64,000 nucleotides of DNA, from NCBI GenBank assembly GCA_036924085.1, contig JAVGWX010000013.1, positions 48,261,965-48,325,964 on the forward strand, written 5' to 3'. The notes below the pieces were generated by a model that did no database searches, was not told the origin of the DNA, and was given only the letters and a program-made list of their open reading frames with translations. Positions 42,710-53,400 of the stretch are shown piece after piece; position 1 is the stretch's first letter, and each line of letters starts with the position of its first letter. This DNA comes from Ariolimax columbianus (Eukaryota; Mollusca; Gastropoda; Stylommatophora; Arionidae). Both the position numbers and the translations under genes were made by a program.

Positions 42710-43067
42710 CAAGGTGCTGAGCAGCGCATGAGCTGCAGTGGTCAGCGACCCATAGCTGACTGCTAGCGTCAGGGCTAGCGAACCAGAGCTGCCAAGACCC
42801 TTCTACACCACCACGCAGTGATCCTGGATAACATGCTGCAGCAGAGCAGGCTGGCTAAGGAGAAGATATCGAAGAGGAAATGCTAACTCGGTACTCAAAA
42901 AATGTTTGCTGAAGTCGGATGTGTTGGGCCGAAAGGTGCAAATATCGCAGCCAAGCTGTAAACTACGACACAACGCATTCCGTTCTCTGGACTACATTCT
43001 GCTTCTCAAGCCCTTTCAGGGTTTGGTAGTGGGAGATTGAAAACGAACGAAGAAGAAGAAGAATAAG
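42710..43067 (+). mobile_element. SINE-A copy with (GAA)n tail
   Basis: Full-length, from GGGATCAAGGTGCTGAGCAG to GGTAGTGGGAGATTGAAAAC and GAAGAAGAAGAAGAATAAG. About 85-90 percent identical to 10148-10549 by eye. Confidence 0.88.
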
Positions 43068-43124
43068 ACATCCAGTTTCAGCTGACCTCTGTTGTGTACC
43101 GATGCGTCTTCCCATTACGACCAT

Positions 43125-43265
43125 TGTTCACTTAGCCAGACTCAATCGATCCAGGGTTGGAATAGGCTCTTGGTCAGCTCTGGTTCACTGAATCTGATCC
43201 AATCAGATAGCTATCAGTCCTTTGCTGCTTTGAGCTCATTCATTGCTGCATCTTCGTTACTAGGA
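43125..43265 (-). mobile_element. Diverged SINE-A fragment
   Basis: TTAGCCAGACTC, then GGCTCTTGGTCAGCTCTGGT, then TCACTGAATCTGATC and AGCTCATTCATTGCT follow the antisense SINE-A order, with the variant TCACTGA seen in the 33-bp array at 20654. Confidence 0.5.
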
Positions 43266-43429
43266 TCGGTCGTATTTGGCGATAGTGCAGAGCAATCAGG
43301 ATCAGGTGAAACATATTGACCGCACATCACGTCCTCGTACGTTCTCCTGGAAATATGATGAATCACAATATTCTGACCAGCCTACTCGAGATTGACAATA
43401 TAATCCCTTTAATGGTCAACTTATTAGAG

Positions 43430-43670
43430 AGCTTAGAAACACAGACATGTGTCCTCAACAGATCAGCACTGCTACTGCGTCTCTTAGCAGCGGAATTCGG
43501 CACGCCAGTCTGGAAAAACTCTGTCCACGCAAAACTCGTTGACATAGCAACAATCAAGACAGTCTGGATAGTGTTAGGATGGCTAAATCCCATTCATACT
43601 GCTAAAATATACCCTACATTAGGCATATCTCCACAGGCCGCCAGAAGAAGCGAGGCTGCTGAAATTTAAC
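43430..43670 (+). mobile_element. Jockey-clade RT thumb fragment (BS/X-element type)
   Basis: A + frame reads LLLRLLAAEFGTPVWKNSVH, then AKLVDIATIKTVWIVLG, then YPTLGISPQAARRSEAAEI. It matches the pattern A-x-EYC-x-PVW-x-x-S-x-H-x-x-x-VD...LP-x-L-x-x-I-x-P-x-x-x-RR of Jockey-clade RT thumbs. It ends in TAA. Confidence 0.65.
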
Positions 43671-44755
43671 GAGATAGACAGGAAAACGGCCCTAAACACC
43701 CAATGTTCTGACACCTGGAGTAGATCACAAGACTCAAATCCAGGCATAGATCCCTTAAATAAATAAAGCTCATACAGTCAAGCCCTGAAAGTCGTCGCAC
43801 TGTGTTATGGCACGAAATGATACAGGACCCAGGGATCGAGCGTCAGGAGGAACCTACCCCTGGACATCACTTACCCTACTAACTTTAGAAGACAATAAAT
43901 AGACTTCGAACTGGCGTATCACGATGTAGGAAGGTCATGAAGAAAATGGGGTCTTTTCCGAAGACGATACACGTGAGGTGCGGCACAAGATTCAGGTCAG
44001 CTGATGATATACCCCAACCTTCCGGATACACGTAACGAGAGCGACATACTGAAGGTGAATGACGTGGCAATTCAAGGTCGCTGAACACTGGATGACGCTG
44101 TATGACGTGGTGCTTAGACAGGGGATGTAAGTCAGTACTGGACAGCTTCTTTTTGTTAACAACTAAGAGGTCCAAGATCAACGTCGGACGTAATAACAGC
44201 CACTGTAACCAGCTACCAAGAAACGTCAAGAGCTTGCTAAACGTATCCCCAGTAGCTTCCAACAATAACACCATTTACCATCAGTCTGTTGTTTTTGCAG
44301 AGAACATTTACTAATTGGGCGTCTCAGCCAAGGACAGAGATATTTACACGTTTAAATTAGTATCCTACAGGGAACTTGCAATTCTCAACTTGCTTGAGGC
44401 TTGAAGAATTTTACAGACACAATTGCTGTCAATTGTGACAGGTAAATATGACAGCTGTCATGTCAGCATGTCAGGCGTTGGCATTGTGATTGATGAAACA
44501 GAAATTCTTGGGCTGTAGGGGTTTGAAATTAAACGGAGGAGAAGAAGACGGGCCCATGAGAGAACGGTTCTGAAGTGTGTACTATAAACGAGTTACAAGA
44601 ACCATAAAGCTATATGTTCTTCGACATCTTTGGAAGAGGACTCAATCCTATGGGTCCGCCTTGCGCGCAGTGATGTTGGTTCATCTTAATATAATAAAAT
44701 ATACCAATTGTGCATTTGGTAAATATATAGACAGTACCCACACCAGACACTGCTT
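43671..44755. other. Mostly unassigned
   Basis: No gene recognised. The short segment 44195-44225 (AGCCACTGTAACCA and TACCAAGAAACGTCA) recurs at 45755-45795 and, inverted, near 18670. Confidence 0.45.
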
Positions 44756-45470
44756 AACTTAGCTTAACGTAACTTCTTTATACTGGTTTAGAAGACTCTG
44801 CAGGGACTATATAAACGTGTTTCTTTTACATTCACTTTATTTAAAAACAATTATGCGCATTCAATATATTCTTGAATGCATTAATTGACTCCGCCTCTAC
44901 TATTTCCTGCGGCAGTTCATTCCAAGCATTCACCATTCTCTTATTTTTTTTAATGTTTCCTGGTCACTAATTTGGACCTTTCTTTAATAAATGTGTGGCT
45001 GTACTCTCTTGCTTATGTAGGTGGTTGTAGTTTGAAAGATTTGTTATGGTCAAATTAACCTTTCCATTCATTATCTCTTAAGCCTGTATTAAGTCACCTT
45101 CGAATTTTTCTCTTTTCTAGACACTGTAGGCCGGTTTTTCTGAGCATATCTTGTAAATATAATTCCGGTATCTCACTATCAGTTTTGTCGCTCTTCTTTG
45201 TGTCCTTTCCAGCATGTTTATATCCCCTCTACAATAAGAAATCCACACCTGTACACAGTACTCCAATCTAGGTCTAACTAATGCTTTATTCAGTTTGACA
45301 ATCACTTCCTTGCTCCTATGTTTAATATTTCTTTCTACCATACCTTACATTGCATTAGCCTTTTTTACTGCTACCTGGACTTCCTCTATCACCTTACCTG
45401 TATGATCTATTATAACCCCTAGTTCCCTTTCCTTTTCTATCTTTCTAATATTGTTCTCTTGCTGTCAGGG
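44756..45470 (-). mobile_element. CR1/L2-like LINE C-terminus, longest copy
   Basis: The minus frame reads MVERNIKHRSKEVIVKLNKA, then LVRPRLEYCVQVW, then DINMLERTQRRATKLI. After frameshifts it reads MVNAWNELPQEIVEAESINA, then FKNILNAH. This is the thumb and last block of a CR1/L2 RT. Upstream (45345-45470) it reaches ERELGVIIDHTGKV. The 3' end contains GTTACGTTAAGCTAAG, as in other copies. The palm is missing. Confidence 0.82.
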
Positions 45471-45499
45471 GGTGAAATGTTAAAAAAACGTCATGGCAC

Positions 45500-45645
45500 G
45501 AGGTCACATATTTGTAATGAAGTGGGGTGGACAGTTCCCTTCCTCGCAGCTTTTCCTTCCATTAGACAGGTAACCATTTACGGCTGGGTCGACCAGAGCA
45601 TGTTGGTGTTGTGAAAAAAGAGTGCTCTACTACTAACAATGATTC
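45500..45645 (-). mobile_element. tRNA-derived SINE, family E, copy 2
   Basis: The reverse complement reads GTAGTAGAGCACTCTTTTTT, then GTCGACCCAGCCGTAAATGG, then TTACCTGTCTAATGGAAGG. Homologous to 19630-19772. Confidence 0.6.
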
Positions 45646-45799
45646 ATCATATGGTATGTATATTCATCATTACTAAACGGGGCGGAATCGTAGACAATAC
45701 GCAAACATACGGAGGATATAATAGATACATTTTATACGTGGGCTATACAGATAACGTAAGAAGAGCCACTGTAACCACGTACCAAGAAACGTCATGAGT

Positions 45800-46588
45800 G
45801 GCAATGAACATCTAAGAAATGCGGATGATACAGTTTTGATGGCAAAAAGTTAGCAAGATATACAGGAGCTTGTGACAACAATATACAAAATAAGTCAAGA
45901 GTTTGGATTAAGACGTAAACATAAAGAAAAGAAAGACTATAATAATTGGGAAAAGTGACAAGAAACCATTTATGCAGATAATAATAAAAGATCAACTACT
46001 TGAACGGACACATGATTTCTCCTATCTAGGTCAAATAATAACGGAAGAAGGCGGCTGTGAAACAGAAATCAGAAAGAGAATAGGTATGGCCAAGATGGTA
46101 TTCAGCAACATGCGACACATACTGACATCCAAACAGATGAATCAGAATTTGAAAATGAGAATTGTCAGGTGTTATGTATACTCGTCACTACTTTATGGCG
46201 CAGGAACAATGAATAACAAGTTGGAAAATAGTATTGAAGCGTCCGAAATGTGGGTAAATAGAAGATTGAGTCGCATTCCTTGGAAAAAGAAGAAAACAAA
46301 TTTGGAGGTACTGGAAAAGTTGGGGTGAAAAGAGAATTAATGACCGAAATCAGGGTTAGAAAGTTACGTTATTTTGGTCATATAACAAGACATACTTCCT
46401 TGTTGAAGACCATACTGGAGGGTAGGGTAGAAGGCAGTCGTTCAAGAGGCAGACAACGTGTTAATAGGGTGGATCACATCAGGAGTTGGACTGGAAAAAG
46501 CCTCTCAGATTGCACAATTATGGCGAGAGATAGAGTACACTGGAGATCAACTGCAGCTGACCTTCGATGCGGAGATGGCACCTGAATT
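45800..46588 (+). mobile_element. LINE RT palm-thumb fragment with mutated YADD
   Basis: A + reading of HLRNADDTVLMAKS, with NADD at 45818-45829 in place of YADD, is followed by QELVTTIYKISQEFGL. After a frame change it reads LLERTHDFSYLGQIITEEGG, EIRKRIGMAKMVFSNM, YVYSSLLYGAGT and NRRLSRIPWKKKKTN. After another shift near 46325 it reads VRKLRYFGHITRHTSLLKTI, RGRQRVNRVDHIRSWTG and MARDRVHWRST. The Y-to-N change and one stop after KS make the copy dead. The usual C-E-T-W block reads AGTM. Confidence 0.8.
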
Positions 46589-46597
46589 GAACTGAAT

Positions 46598-46790
46598 AAA
46601 GAAGATCGACTCGCATTTCATGGAAAGAAAAATAATCAAAGAATTCCTGACGAAATTAGGAATGAGACTGGAAATACTGAAAGACGTACAAATTAAGTAG
46701 AAAACATATTGTGGACGTATTAAGAGACACAAAATACTCCTGCAATCAATTCTGGAGGGAAAGGTTGAAGGTAGCCGGACAAGTATTTCA
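46598..46790 (+). mobile_element. Second, diverged RT C-terminal fragment in tandem
   Basis: A + frame reads EFLTKLGMRLEILKDVQIK, then TYCGRIKRHKILLQSILEGK and VEGSRTS. It is a paralogue of the VLEKLGVKRELMTEIRVRKL ... ILEGRVEGSRSRG segment just upstream. Confidence 0.65.
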
Positions 46791-47100
46791 GGTAATATAA
46801 ATATGACCAAAATAGAAAGAGAGCGAAAAAAAAGATTAATCTGGCGCAATATAGAAAGTTTGAGTGAGAAAGAACGAAAGAGGAGAGAGAAACATAATGT
46901 GAAAGAAAAAGCTTGTAAAATATATAAAGAGTTAGAGACTGTGAAAGCGATTGACAACAAAAAGGAAGAAATATTAAATAAGAGATAGAAATTAAGTGAG
47001 AGAAATAAGGGTAAAGATATATAAGGAGAGACAACAGCGAAAGAAAGAATAATGTAGAAAGAAAGAAAGACAGAAAGACAGAAAGAAAGAAATCATATGA
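46791..47100. repeat. A/G-rich low-complexity tract
   Basis: AGAAAGAAAGA and GAGAGAAAC-type sequence. The 61-codon Lys/Glu-rich frame is compositional. GAAAGAAAGACAGAAAGAC lies at about 47056-47090. Confidence 0.7.
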
Positions 47101-47361
47101 AGTGTCCCAGGTTGAGGTGTCCTTGTCAGCCTTGAGGTCCCATGTCGTCCATCTTTATAATGTATATCTAGATCCATTAGCTGGGAGTAATATGACATGG
47201 CTGCTCCATGGGACTGCATGCTTTCTCCCAGCTTTTCCGTCGGCAGCATAGCTTATTATTTAACCAAACATTCGGTCTGACGCCCATTCAAGGTGACGTG
47301 AATTGTATTAGACATACACACACGCCTTTACTTGAATGTTTGTTGGGCGCGTTCTCTGGAA

Positions 47362-47562
47362 CAGAGGTTCTCAACCTTTCCCTGGACATCATACCCCTGA
47401 TGTCATTGATACACGTCCTGTCCACACGTGCAGATACCGTTACATTGCACTGAGTAAAAGGGCGAGAGCCCAGATGCTGCTGAATTGGTAACAATAATAC
47501 CACTAACGTTTGAAGTCCACTGCCTGACACGTACGGTGAAATAGAGATTACTCTTCCATGTA
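47362..47562. mobile_element. Insertion with hAT-like left end and 13-bp direct repeats
   Basis: It starts CAGAGGTTCTCAACCTTTCC, like the hAT TIR at 226. It is flanked by identical GCGTTCTCTGGAA at 47349-47361 and 47563-47575. No matching right TIR is present. The interior (TTACATTGCACTGAGTAAAA) is related to 54448-54475. Possibly a truncated hAT relative reinserted by another route. Confidence 0.45.
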
Positions 47563-47624
47563 GCGTTCTCTGGAAACGGGGTGTGTCAAGGCAGTCTGGC
47601 TGACGAGATGTAGATCGATGTGAT

Positions 47625-47780
47625 CCCTGTAGTAGTAAGCGTCACACAGAAGAGGCCAAGGATTGCACCTTCACATGCAAGCTCGGATGTGAGGAAATCT
47701 ACTACAGCCCGCAATTTAACGCCATTTTCACGGCGCACAAAAGAGTTAAGTTACTCGTTGTGGACATTAAACAACAACAA
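47625..47780 (-). mobile_element. VNTR-element fragment
   Basis: The reverse complement reads TAACTCTTTTGTGCGCCGTG, then GGCGTTAAATTGCGGGCTG, then TTTCCTCACATCCGAGCTTG, matching the 5' block of 8000-8375. Its (GTT)n lead is also present (CAACAACAACAG). Confidence 0.65.
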
Positions 47781-47904
47781 CAGAAAAAGTAGCATGAAGG
47801 AATACCAACATCGAAGATGTAGCGGTACTGACAAATAAGTTGTTTTTTTTCAAACCACTACATACATGAACAAGAGGGCATAGTCACATGTTATCTGTCA
47901 ACAC

Positions 47905-48140
47905 GATCCAGATTAGATGCCAGGAAATATTTGTTTAGTCGATGAGTGGTAAATGCTTTAAATGCATTGCCGCAGGAAATAGTGGAAGCAAGGTCAAAAT
48001 AATGCATTGAAGAATAGATTTGATGCCCTTAATTATGTTCTGATCAAGTGAGTGTCAAAGAAACTGGTTGTACACAGATTGCAGAATCTTCTAGACCAGT
48101 ATGAAGCGATTAGATTGAGTTAAATGTCGGTGAAAACGCA
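47905..48140 (+). mobile_element. CR1/L2-like LINE C-terminus
   Basis: The sense strand follows the 59505-59710 copy: RLDARKYLFSR, then NALPQEIVEA across one frameshift, then the shared end with CTTCTAGACCAGTATGAAG. Ends at about 48125-48140. Confidence 0.65.
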
Positions 48141-48429
48141 TTTAGGGGATGGTTTAATGACCGCACCAAAACAAAAACAAAAACAAAAACAAAAACATCA
48201 ATAATTATGTTAGAATCACAAGGTCTTCGTCAAAGAAAACAAATTAACGAAAACAACTAACAACCAACAATAAAACATGATGTAAAATTAACAGTTTAAG
48301 TTCGCCGCCATTACAAGATGCCTATTTCATAACTAATAGGCCGTGTCTCGCACTTTGCTGGCACATCATCTTGTGGTGGCGAACTTAAGTCGCTCATTTT
48401 ATATTATGTCTTGTGATTTGGTAGTTTTT
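48141..48429. other. Unassigned spacer with (CAAAAA)n
   Basis: A short ACAAAAACAAAAAC tract lies at 48172-48197. The sequence around 48340-48400 may belong with the following Penelope-like motif. Confidence 0.4.
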
Positions 48430-48500
48430 TTTAGGTGATTGTCCCTGACGAAGGTTTTATTGCTGAAACGTAAGTATCGTTTGTTTTTATCTTGTGCGGT
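48430..48500 (+). other. Penelope-like terminal motif, possible decayed hammerhead
   Basis: CCCTGACGAAGGTTTTATTG then CTGAAACGTAAG. It keeps the CTGACGA and GAAAC core elements in the right order, but stem II between them is weak. Confidence 0.4.
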
Positions 48501-48679
48501 CACTGTGTCATATAGGTTTTTAACGAATTAAACATCAACGCACATATGTTAAATAGCCTATTTACTTGATTCGTTGGACATCGTGCGATCAGATAACCAG
48601 CGTCGACATGATGGAAAAGATCATGTCAGATCTCAGTAGAACGCAAAATAAAGCGAGAAAGTGGCGCTGGATAGGATGT

Positions 48680-48795
48680 ATCTTGCAAAAGGAGTTTGTA
48701 AGACAGCTGGGTTGACTGGAGCGAACCGGTACGGGGGTTTGTATCCCGCACCTTTTCCGTGAAAAGCGAGTGCTCTTTCACTACATCAACTAAAT
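48680..48795 (-). mobile_element. tRNA-derived SINE head, family E, copy 3
   Basis: The reverse complement reads GTAGTGAAAGAGCACTCGCT, then GGTGCGGGATACAAACCCCC, resembling A and B boxes. No complete tRNA fold. Confidence 0.55.
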
Positions 48796-49014
48796 AAAAA
48801 CTATTTTTAAAAATACAAATTAAATATATACCATCTTTGTTGTTGGTCTTGGACAAGCATAGTACTCTAGGGTTAAGGAAAGACACAGATTCAAGCAGCG
48901 TTTGACTAGCTGGCATTAGGCAACCTTGCCTGATTGAATACCCAGATTCAAGTGAGTGTCCTCAATTTAAAGGAAATAAGTGATTTCTTTTGTTTTCTCT
49001 CCAACTTTTTTCTT
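48796..49014. other. Unassigned spacer
   Basis: Nothing recognised. Confidence 0.45.
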
Positions 49015-49437
49015 CTTCTTCTTTTTCTTCTTACGCTGTCAGACGTCGACCTTTATTTTTTCGAAAAAAGCAGCGGTCATCCTGAGGCTGTCGACACTGC
49101 CATAGAGCTTCTCTAGTGTTGCCACTGGTGACGGCCACATCTGCTCTCTCTGGTCCTCGTATGTCGGGCAGTTTTGCAGCAAATGTTCAGCGGTCATTTT
49201 CCCGGTACCGCACATGCATTCGTCGGTGCCACCTATCTTCAATTTGTTGAATAGGTGGTACCTCAGTCTATTGTGGCCAGTGCGAAGTCTGAAGACCACG
49301 AACTGTTCTCTTCTGTTCAACTGGTAATAGGCATCGTTTTTGTGTAGCCAGTATGTTGTTTCCCATTTGGTCATGTATCTAGCTTTAATAAGCCGTTTTG
49401 ACTCTTCGTATGTCATACTAGTATCATATCTTTTCAA
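49015..49437 (-). mobile_element. Jockey-like LINE C-terminus, open frame, with (GAA)n tail
   Basis: The minus frame reads DTSMTYEESKRLIKARYMTK, then WLHKNDAYYQLNRREQFVVF, then RLRTGHNRLRYHLFNKLKIG, then DECMCGTGKMTAEHLLQNCP and EKLYGSVDSLRMTAAFF, then a stop. It is the intact C-terminal 130 residues including the CxCG...H...C zinc-like block, followed by an AAGAAGAAAAAGAAGAAGAA tail. The 5' end joins the LINE at 49438 at CATACTAGTATC. It is about 93 percent identical to the 3' end of the element at 50413-53421, in the opposite orientation. Confidence 0.85.
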
Positions 49438-50412
49438 TATATTCCTTGAGGTTGGTACTGTTAGGATAGGGTGCCGAACGATTAACAACCTTCGTTTTTC
49501 AGATGATATCGACAGGTTGGCGGGTTCAGAAGCAGACCTCCAGGAATGGGTAAGAAGAATCGATGAAACAGCTCTTTACTATGGTATTGAGATAAACGCT
49601 GAAAAGATAAAATTAATGACCAACAACGCCGTAGGCTTCAACAGCAAGATAAAAGCTAATGGTCAGGAACTCGAAGTGGTCGACCGTTTTAAAAATCTGA
49701 GTTCGATTGTCAGTGATGAAGGATCAAAATGTGAGGTGTTGGACAGAATATCACAGACAATAGCGGCGCTTGCACGGCTTAACAAAATCTGGCACGATAA
49801 ACGGTTATCACTATGTACGAAAATCAGATTAATGCGTACACTGGTCCTGTCAATATTCCTCTATGCTTGCGAGACATGGACAGTTACAGCTGACCTTCAG
49901 CGAAGGATACAGGCCTTGGAGGTGAGATGTTTCCGAAGACTTTTAAACGACACGTACAAAGATCGAGTTACAAATGAGGAAATCGATGTAGAAATACAAC
50001 AGCAATAGGGCCTTATGAAGACCTCTTGAGAACTGTCAAAACAAGGAAACTCGCTTGGTACGGTCACATATCGAGATCAACTCGCTTGGTCCGGTCACAT
50101 ATCGAGATCAACCCGCTTGGTCCGGTCACATATCGAGATCAACCCGCTTGGTCCGGTCACATATAGAGATCAACCCGCTTGGTCCGGTCGCGGAGAATAA
50201 ATGATCTTGTAATTACCATCATATACAGAAAGGTGCAGACGACGAAGAGGCCGGCCCAACAAGAGGTGTGAGGATAACATAAAAGAATGGACCAATCTCC
50301 AACCAGATGAGGCACAGGCAGCGGCGGCTGACAGAAGGGTGGCGTGGGGTTGTAAGGATGTCTTCAGGTGTGCCTCAACGACCTCGCTGGTTACGGGATG
50401 ACCTGATCTGAC
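49438..50412 (+). mobile_element. RTE-like LINE RT, same family as 22415, with deletions
   Basis: A + frame reads FNIFLEVGTVRIGCRTINNL, lacking about ten residues present at 22415-23482. It continues with RFSDDIDRLAGSEADLQEWV (FADD changed to FSDD), SIFLYACETWTVTADLQRRI and ALEVRCFRRLLNDTYKDRVT. It then shifts frame near 49985, enters a small 31-bp array at KLAWYGHISRS, and ends with RPNKRCEDNIKEWTN and GATGACCTGATCTGAC. The CAG codon that became TAG at 23087 is intact here. Confidence 0.85.
50048..50191 (+). repeat. 31-bp array inside the RT C-terminus, ~4.6 copies
   Basis: Units of AACTCGCTTGGTCCGGTCAC, then ATATCGAGATC, encoding the KLAWYGHISRS block. The family member at 22415 has a single copy at this place. 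Confidence 0.93.
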
Positions 50413-53400
50413 TGTTTTCTCGACCGTGCAATTTCGAATGTCAGGATCTGACAGACGGGCTGTGTGAAACCATCAACACACGAAACAACAAAATAAGCCC
50501 ATGGTGGAAAGCCTAAGCAAGGCAATGATGCAAGCCGCCACTGAAACCATCACAAGAAGGGCTAGGAAAAACTATAAGCCCTATTGGAATGATGAGTTGC
50601 AGAAAGCGGAAGATGCAATCACAAATGCTAGGAACATGGCAGAGCAAGAACAATCTATGGAGGCAAATATCGCCCTCAAAGCCGCCACGGCGAAATACAA
50701 ATACACTCTTAACCAAACAGCAAGAGAGAGCTGGAAAAACAAAACTGAAAGTCTCAACCTAGACAAAGAAGGGAACAAGCTATGGAAGCTAGTCAGAGCC
50801 ATGAACGACGAAACCCCCTCAAACAAACAAACTACCATCAAGCAGGGCGAAAACCTGCTCACAGGAAAAAAAGCCGCAAACGCTTTTGTGGAACACTATA
50901 CCAAAGCAAACCACATCGAGGTCCCTGCAGATAGGCATACAGACATTAGTGAAGAGCAAAAGGGGCACGACAACATCAATACGGCACCAGAAGAGCATAT
51001 GATGGCCAAATTAACAATGAGTGAAATGGAAGAGGCCATGAGAACATTAAAGAAAAGGAAATCTCCCGGAAAAGACGGGATAACAAACGAAATGCTGATG
51101 GGGCTGGGCCAAACAGCGAAGAGGAAACTGCTATCGGTCCTGAACCAAAGCTGGAAAAGAGGAATTGTACCCCAGGCATGGAAAGACGCAGTACTTGTAC
51201 CAGTACCAAAGAATGGAAAGGACAAAACAGATTCGAATGGATACAGGCCTATCAGCCTACTGAGCTGTGTCGGCAAACTGATGGAACGTATGATAAACAC
51301 CAGACTGATGTGGCATCTGGAAGAAAAACAAATACTAATTCCACAGCAAGCCGGCTTTAGACAGCACAGATCCACTGAGGACCAGGTCATCCTCATAGCC
51401 CAGGAAATAGAAGATGCCTACCAGGCACAGAAACACACAGTAGCGGTTTTAGGTGGATCTGGAAAAGGCATTTGACAAAGTCTGGAAAGATGGACTTAGA
51501 GTCAAGCTAAGAAGAAGTGATGTCTGTGGGAAGATGTACAAGTGGATCAACCACTACCTCAAACAAAGAACGGCCAGAGTCCAAGTACAAGGGCAGATGA
51601 GCAAAAAAGGTGACACTCGAGCAGGGAGTACCCCAAGGGGGAGTACTGTCACCCACACTCTTCCTGGTGTATATAAACGACATTACAGATAATATACCAA
51701 GAAGAGTCCATAGCTCAATGTTTGCAGACGATCTGGCTATGTGGACCTCTGAAAAGAATTTCACCATAGCAAGAAATCGGATGCAGCAGACCCTAACATC
51801 GCTGGAAGAGTGGGCGAACTCATGGCTGGTCAAAATAAACGAGGAGAAAACCACATGCACAATATTCTCGCTTTCAATCAAAACACCAAATTAAGCCTAA
51901 ATGGCAAATTCCTGCAGCCAAACGACAACCCAAACTATCTGGGTGTCACATTTGATCGGCGCATGACATGGAAAAGTCAGATCGAGAGAAACCGAATGAC
52001 AGCCAGAGAAAGAATGGCAATCATGAGGAAACTTGCTGGCACAAGCTGGGGAGCAGACGAAAGCATACTAAAGAAACTGTACACTGGAAGAGTGAGACCA
52101 GTTCTCGAGTATGGCATTGCGGCATGGACAACAGCAGCAAAGGCAAACTTCGATAAAGTTAGCAAACTTCAAAACCAAGCCATGAGAGTTATAACAGGAG
52201 GCATGAAGTCAACGCCAATTGTAGAACTTGAAAATATTACAAAACTGCAATTCATGACCGATAGAAGAGACTGCAGAGCCCAGCTGCAGTCAGAGAAGCT
52301 CCGAAGACTGACTGACCATCCAATGCACCAGAGACTAAACAATTTGGGAAATGGGAAACTAAAGCGGAGAAACTTTGCAGAAATAGCCAAAGCAAAGATG
52401 CACGAAGATCCCATAAACGCACTAACAACACCAAAGCCCATGACTACTGTACGAAAACCTACCTGGAGGCAGGATATATTTCCAGAGGTGGTAGAAAATA
52501 TACCAGGTATTGGAAACAAAAACTGCCAGACTGAAAAAGAAAGGAGAGATACTACCCTAAGCTTTATATCGAAAAACTACCCAAGCATGGACTGGACCCA
52601 TGCATACACCGACGGTTCTGTAACAAACACTACACAGAACGGAGGGGCAGGAGCATTACTGAACCTACCAAATGGCAGAAAAATAACACTGTCATTCGCT
52701 ACTGGTAAGTACACAAGCAATTTTAGAGCGGAGGCAGAGGCACTGAGGGCGGCAGTGGAAAAAATGGTGAAACATAAAGAAAATGAAAGCCATACAGTCC
52801 TGATTACAGATGCTCTGGCCGTAGTCACAGCGTTAAAAAGCCAGAAAAACACTGAGCTTAATGACTTAAGAGCAGTACTCTGTTAACTATGCCAGCAGTC
52901 CACACCAAAAAGGGTAGTGGTACAGTGGGTCCCATCGCACTGCAACATTCAAGGCAACGAGGAGGCAGACAGACTGGCAAAAGAAGGTGCAAGACTACCA
53001 CAAACAGATACTAGTATGACGTACGAAGAGTCAAAACGGCTTATTAAAGCCAGATACATGACCAAATGGGAAACCGAACATACTGGTTACACCAAAAACG
53101 ATGCCTATTACCAGTTGAACAGAAGAGAGCAGGTCGTGGTCTTCAGACTTCGCACTGGCCACAATAGACTGAGGTACCACCTATTCAACAAATTGAAGAT
53201 AGGTGAACCGACGAATGCCCGTGTGGTACCGGGAAAATGCCCGCTGAACATCTGCTGCAGAACTGCCCGACATACGAGGATCAGAGAAAGCAGATGTGGC
53301 CATCACCAGTGGCAACACTAGACAAGCTCTATGGCAGTGTCGACAGCCTCAGGATGACCGCCGCTTTTGTCTCGAAAAAATAATGGTTACTGTCTGACTG

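Noticed and set aside
46803..46988. Lys/Glu-rich coiled-coil-like ORF
   Set aside because: Purine-rich low-complexity DNA downstream of RT fragments explains the composition.
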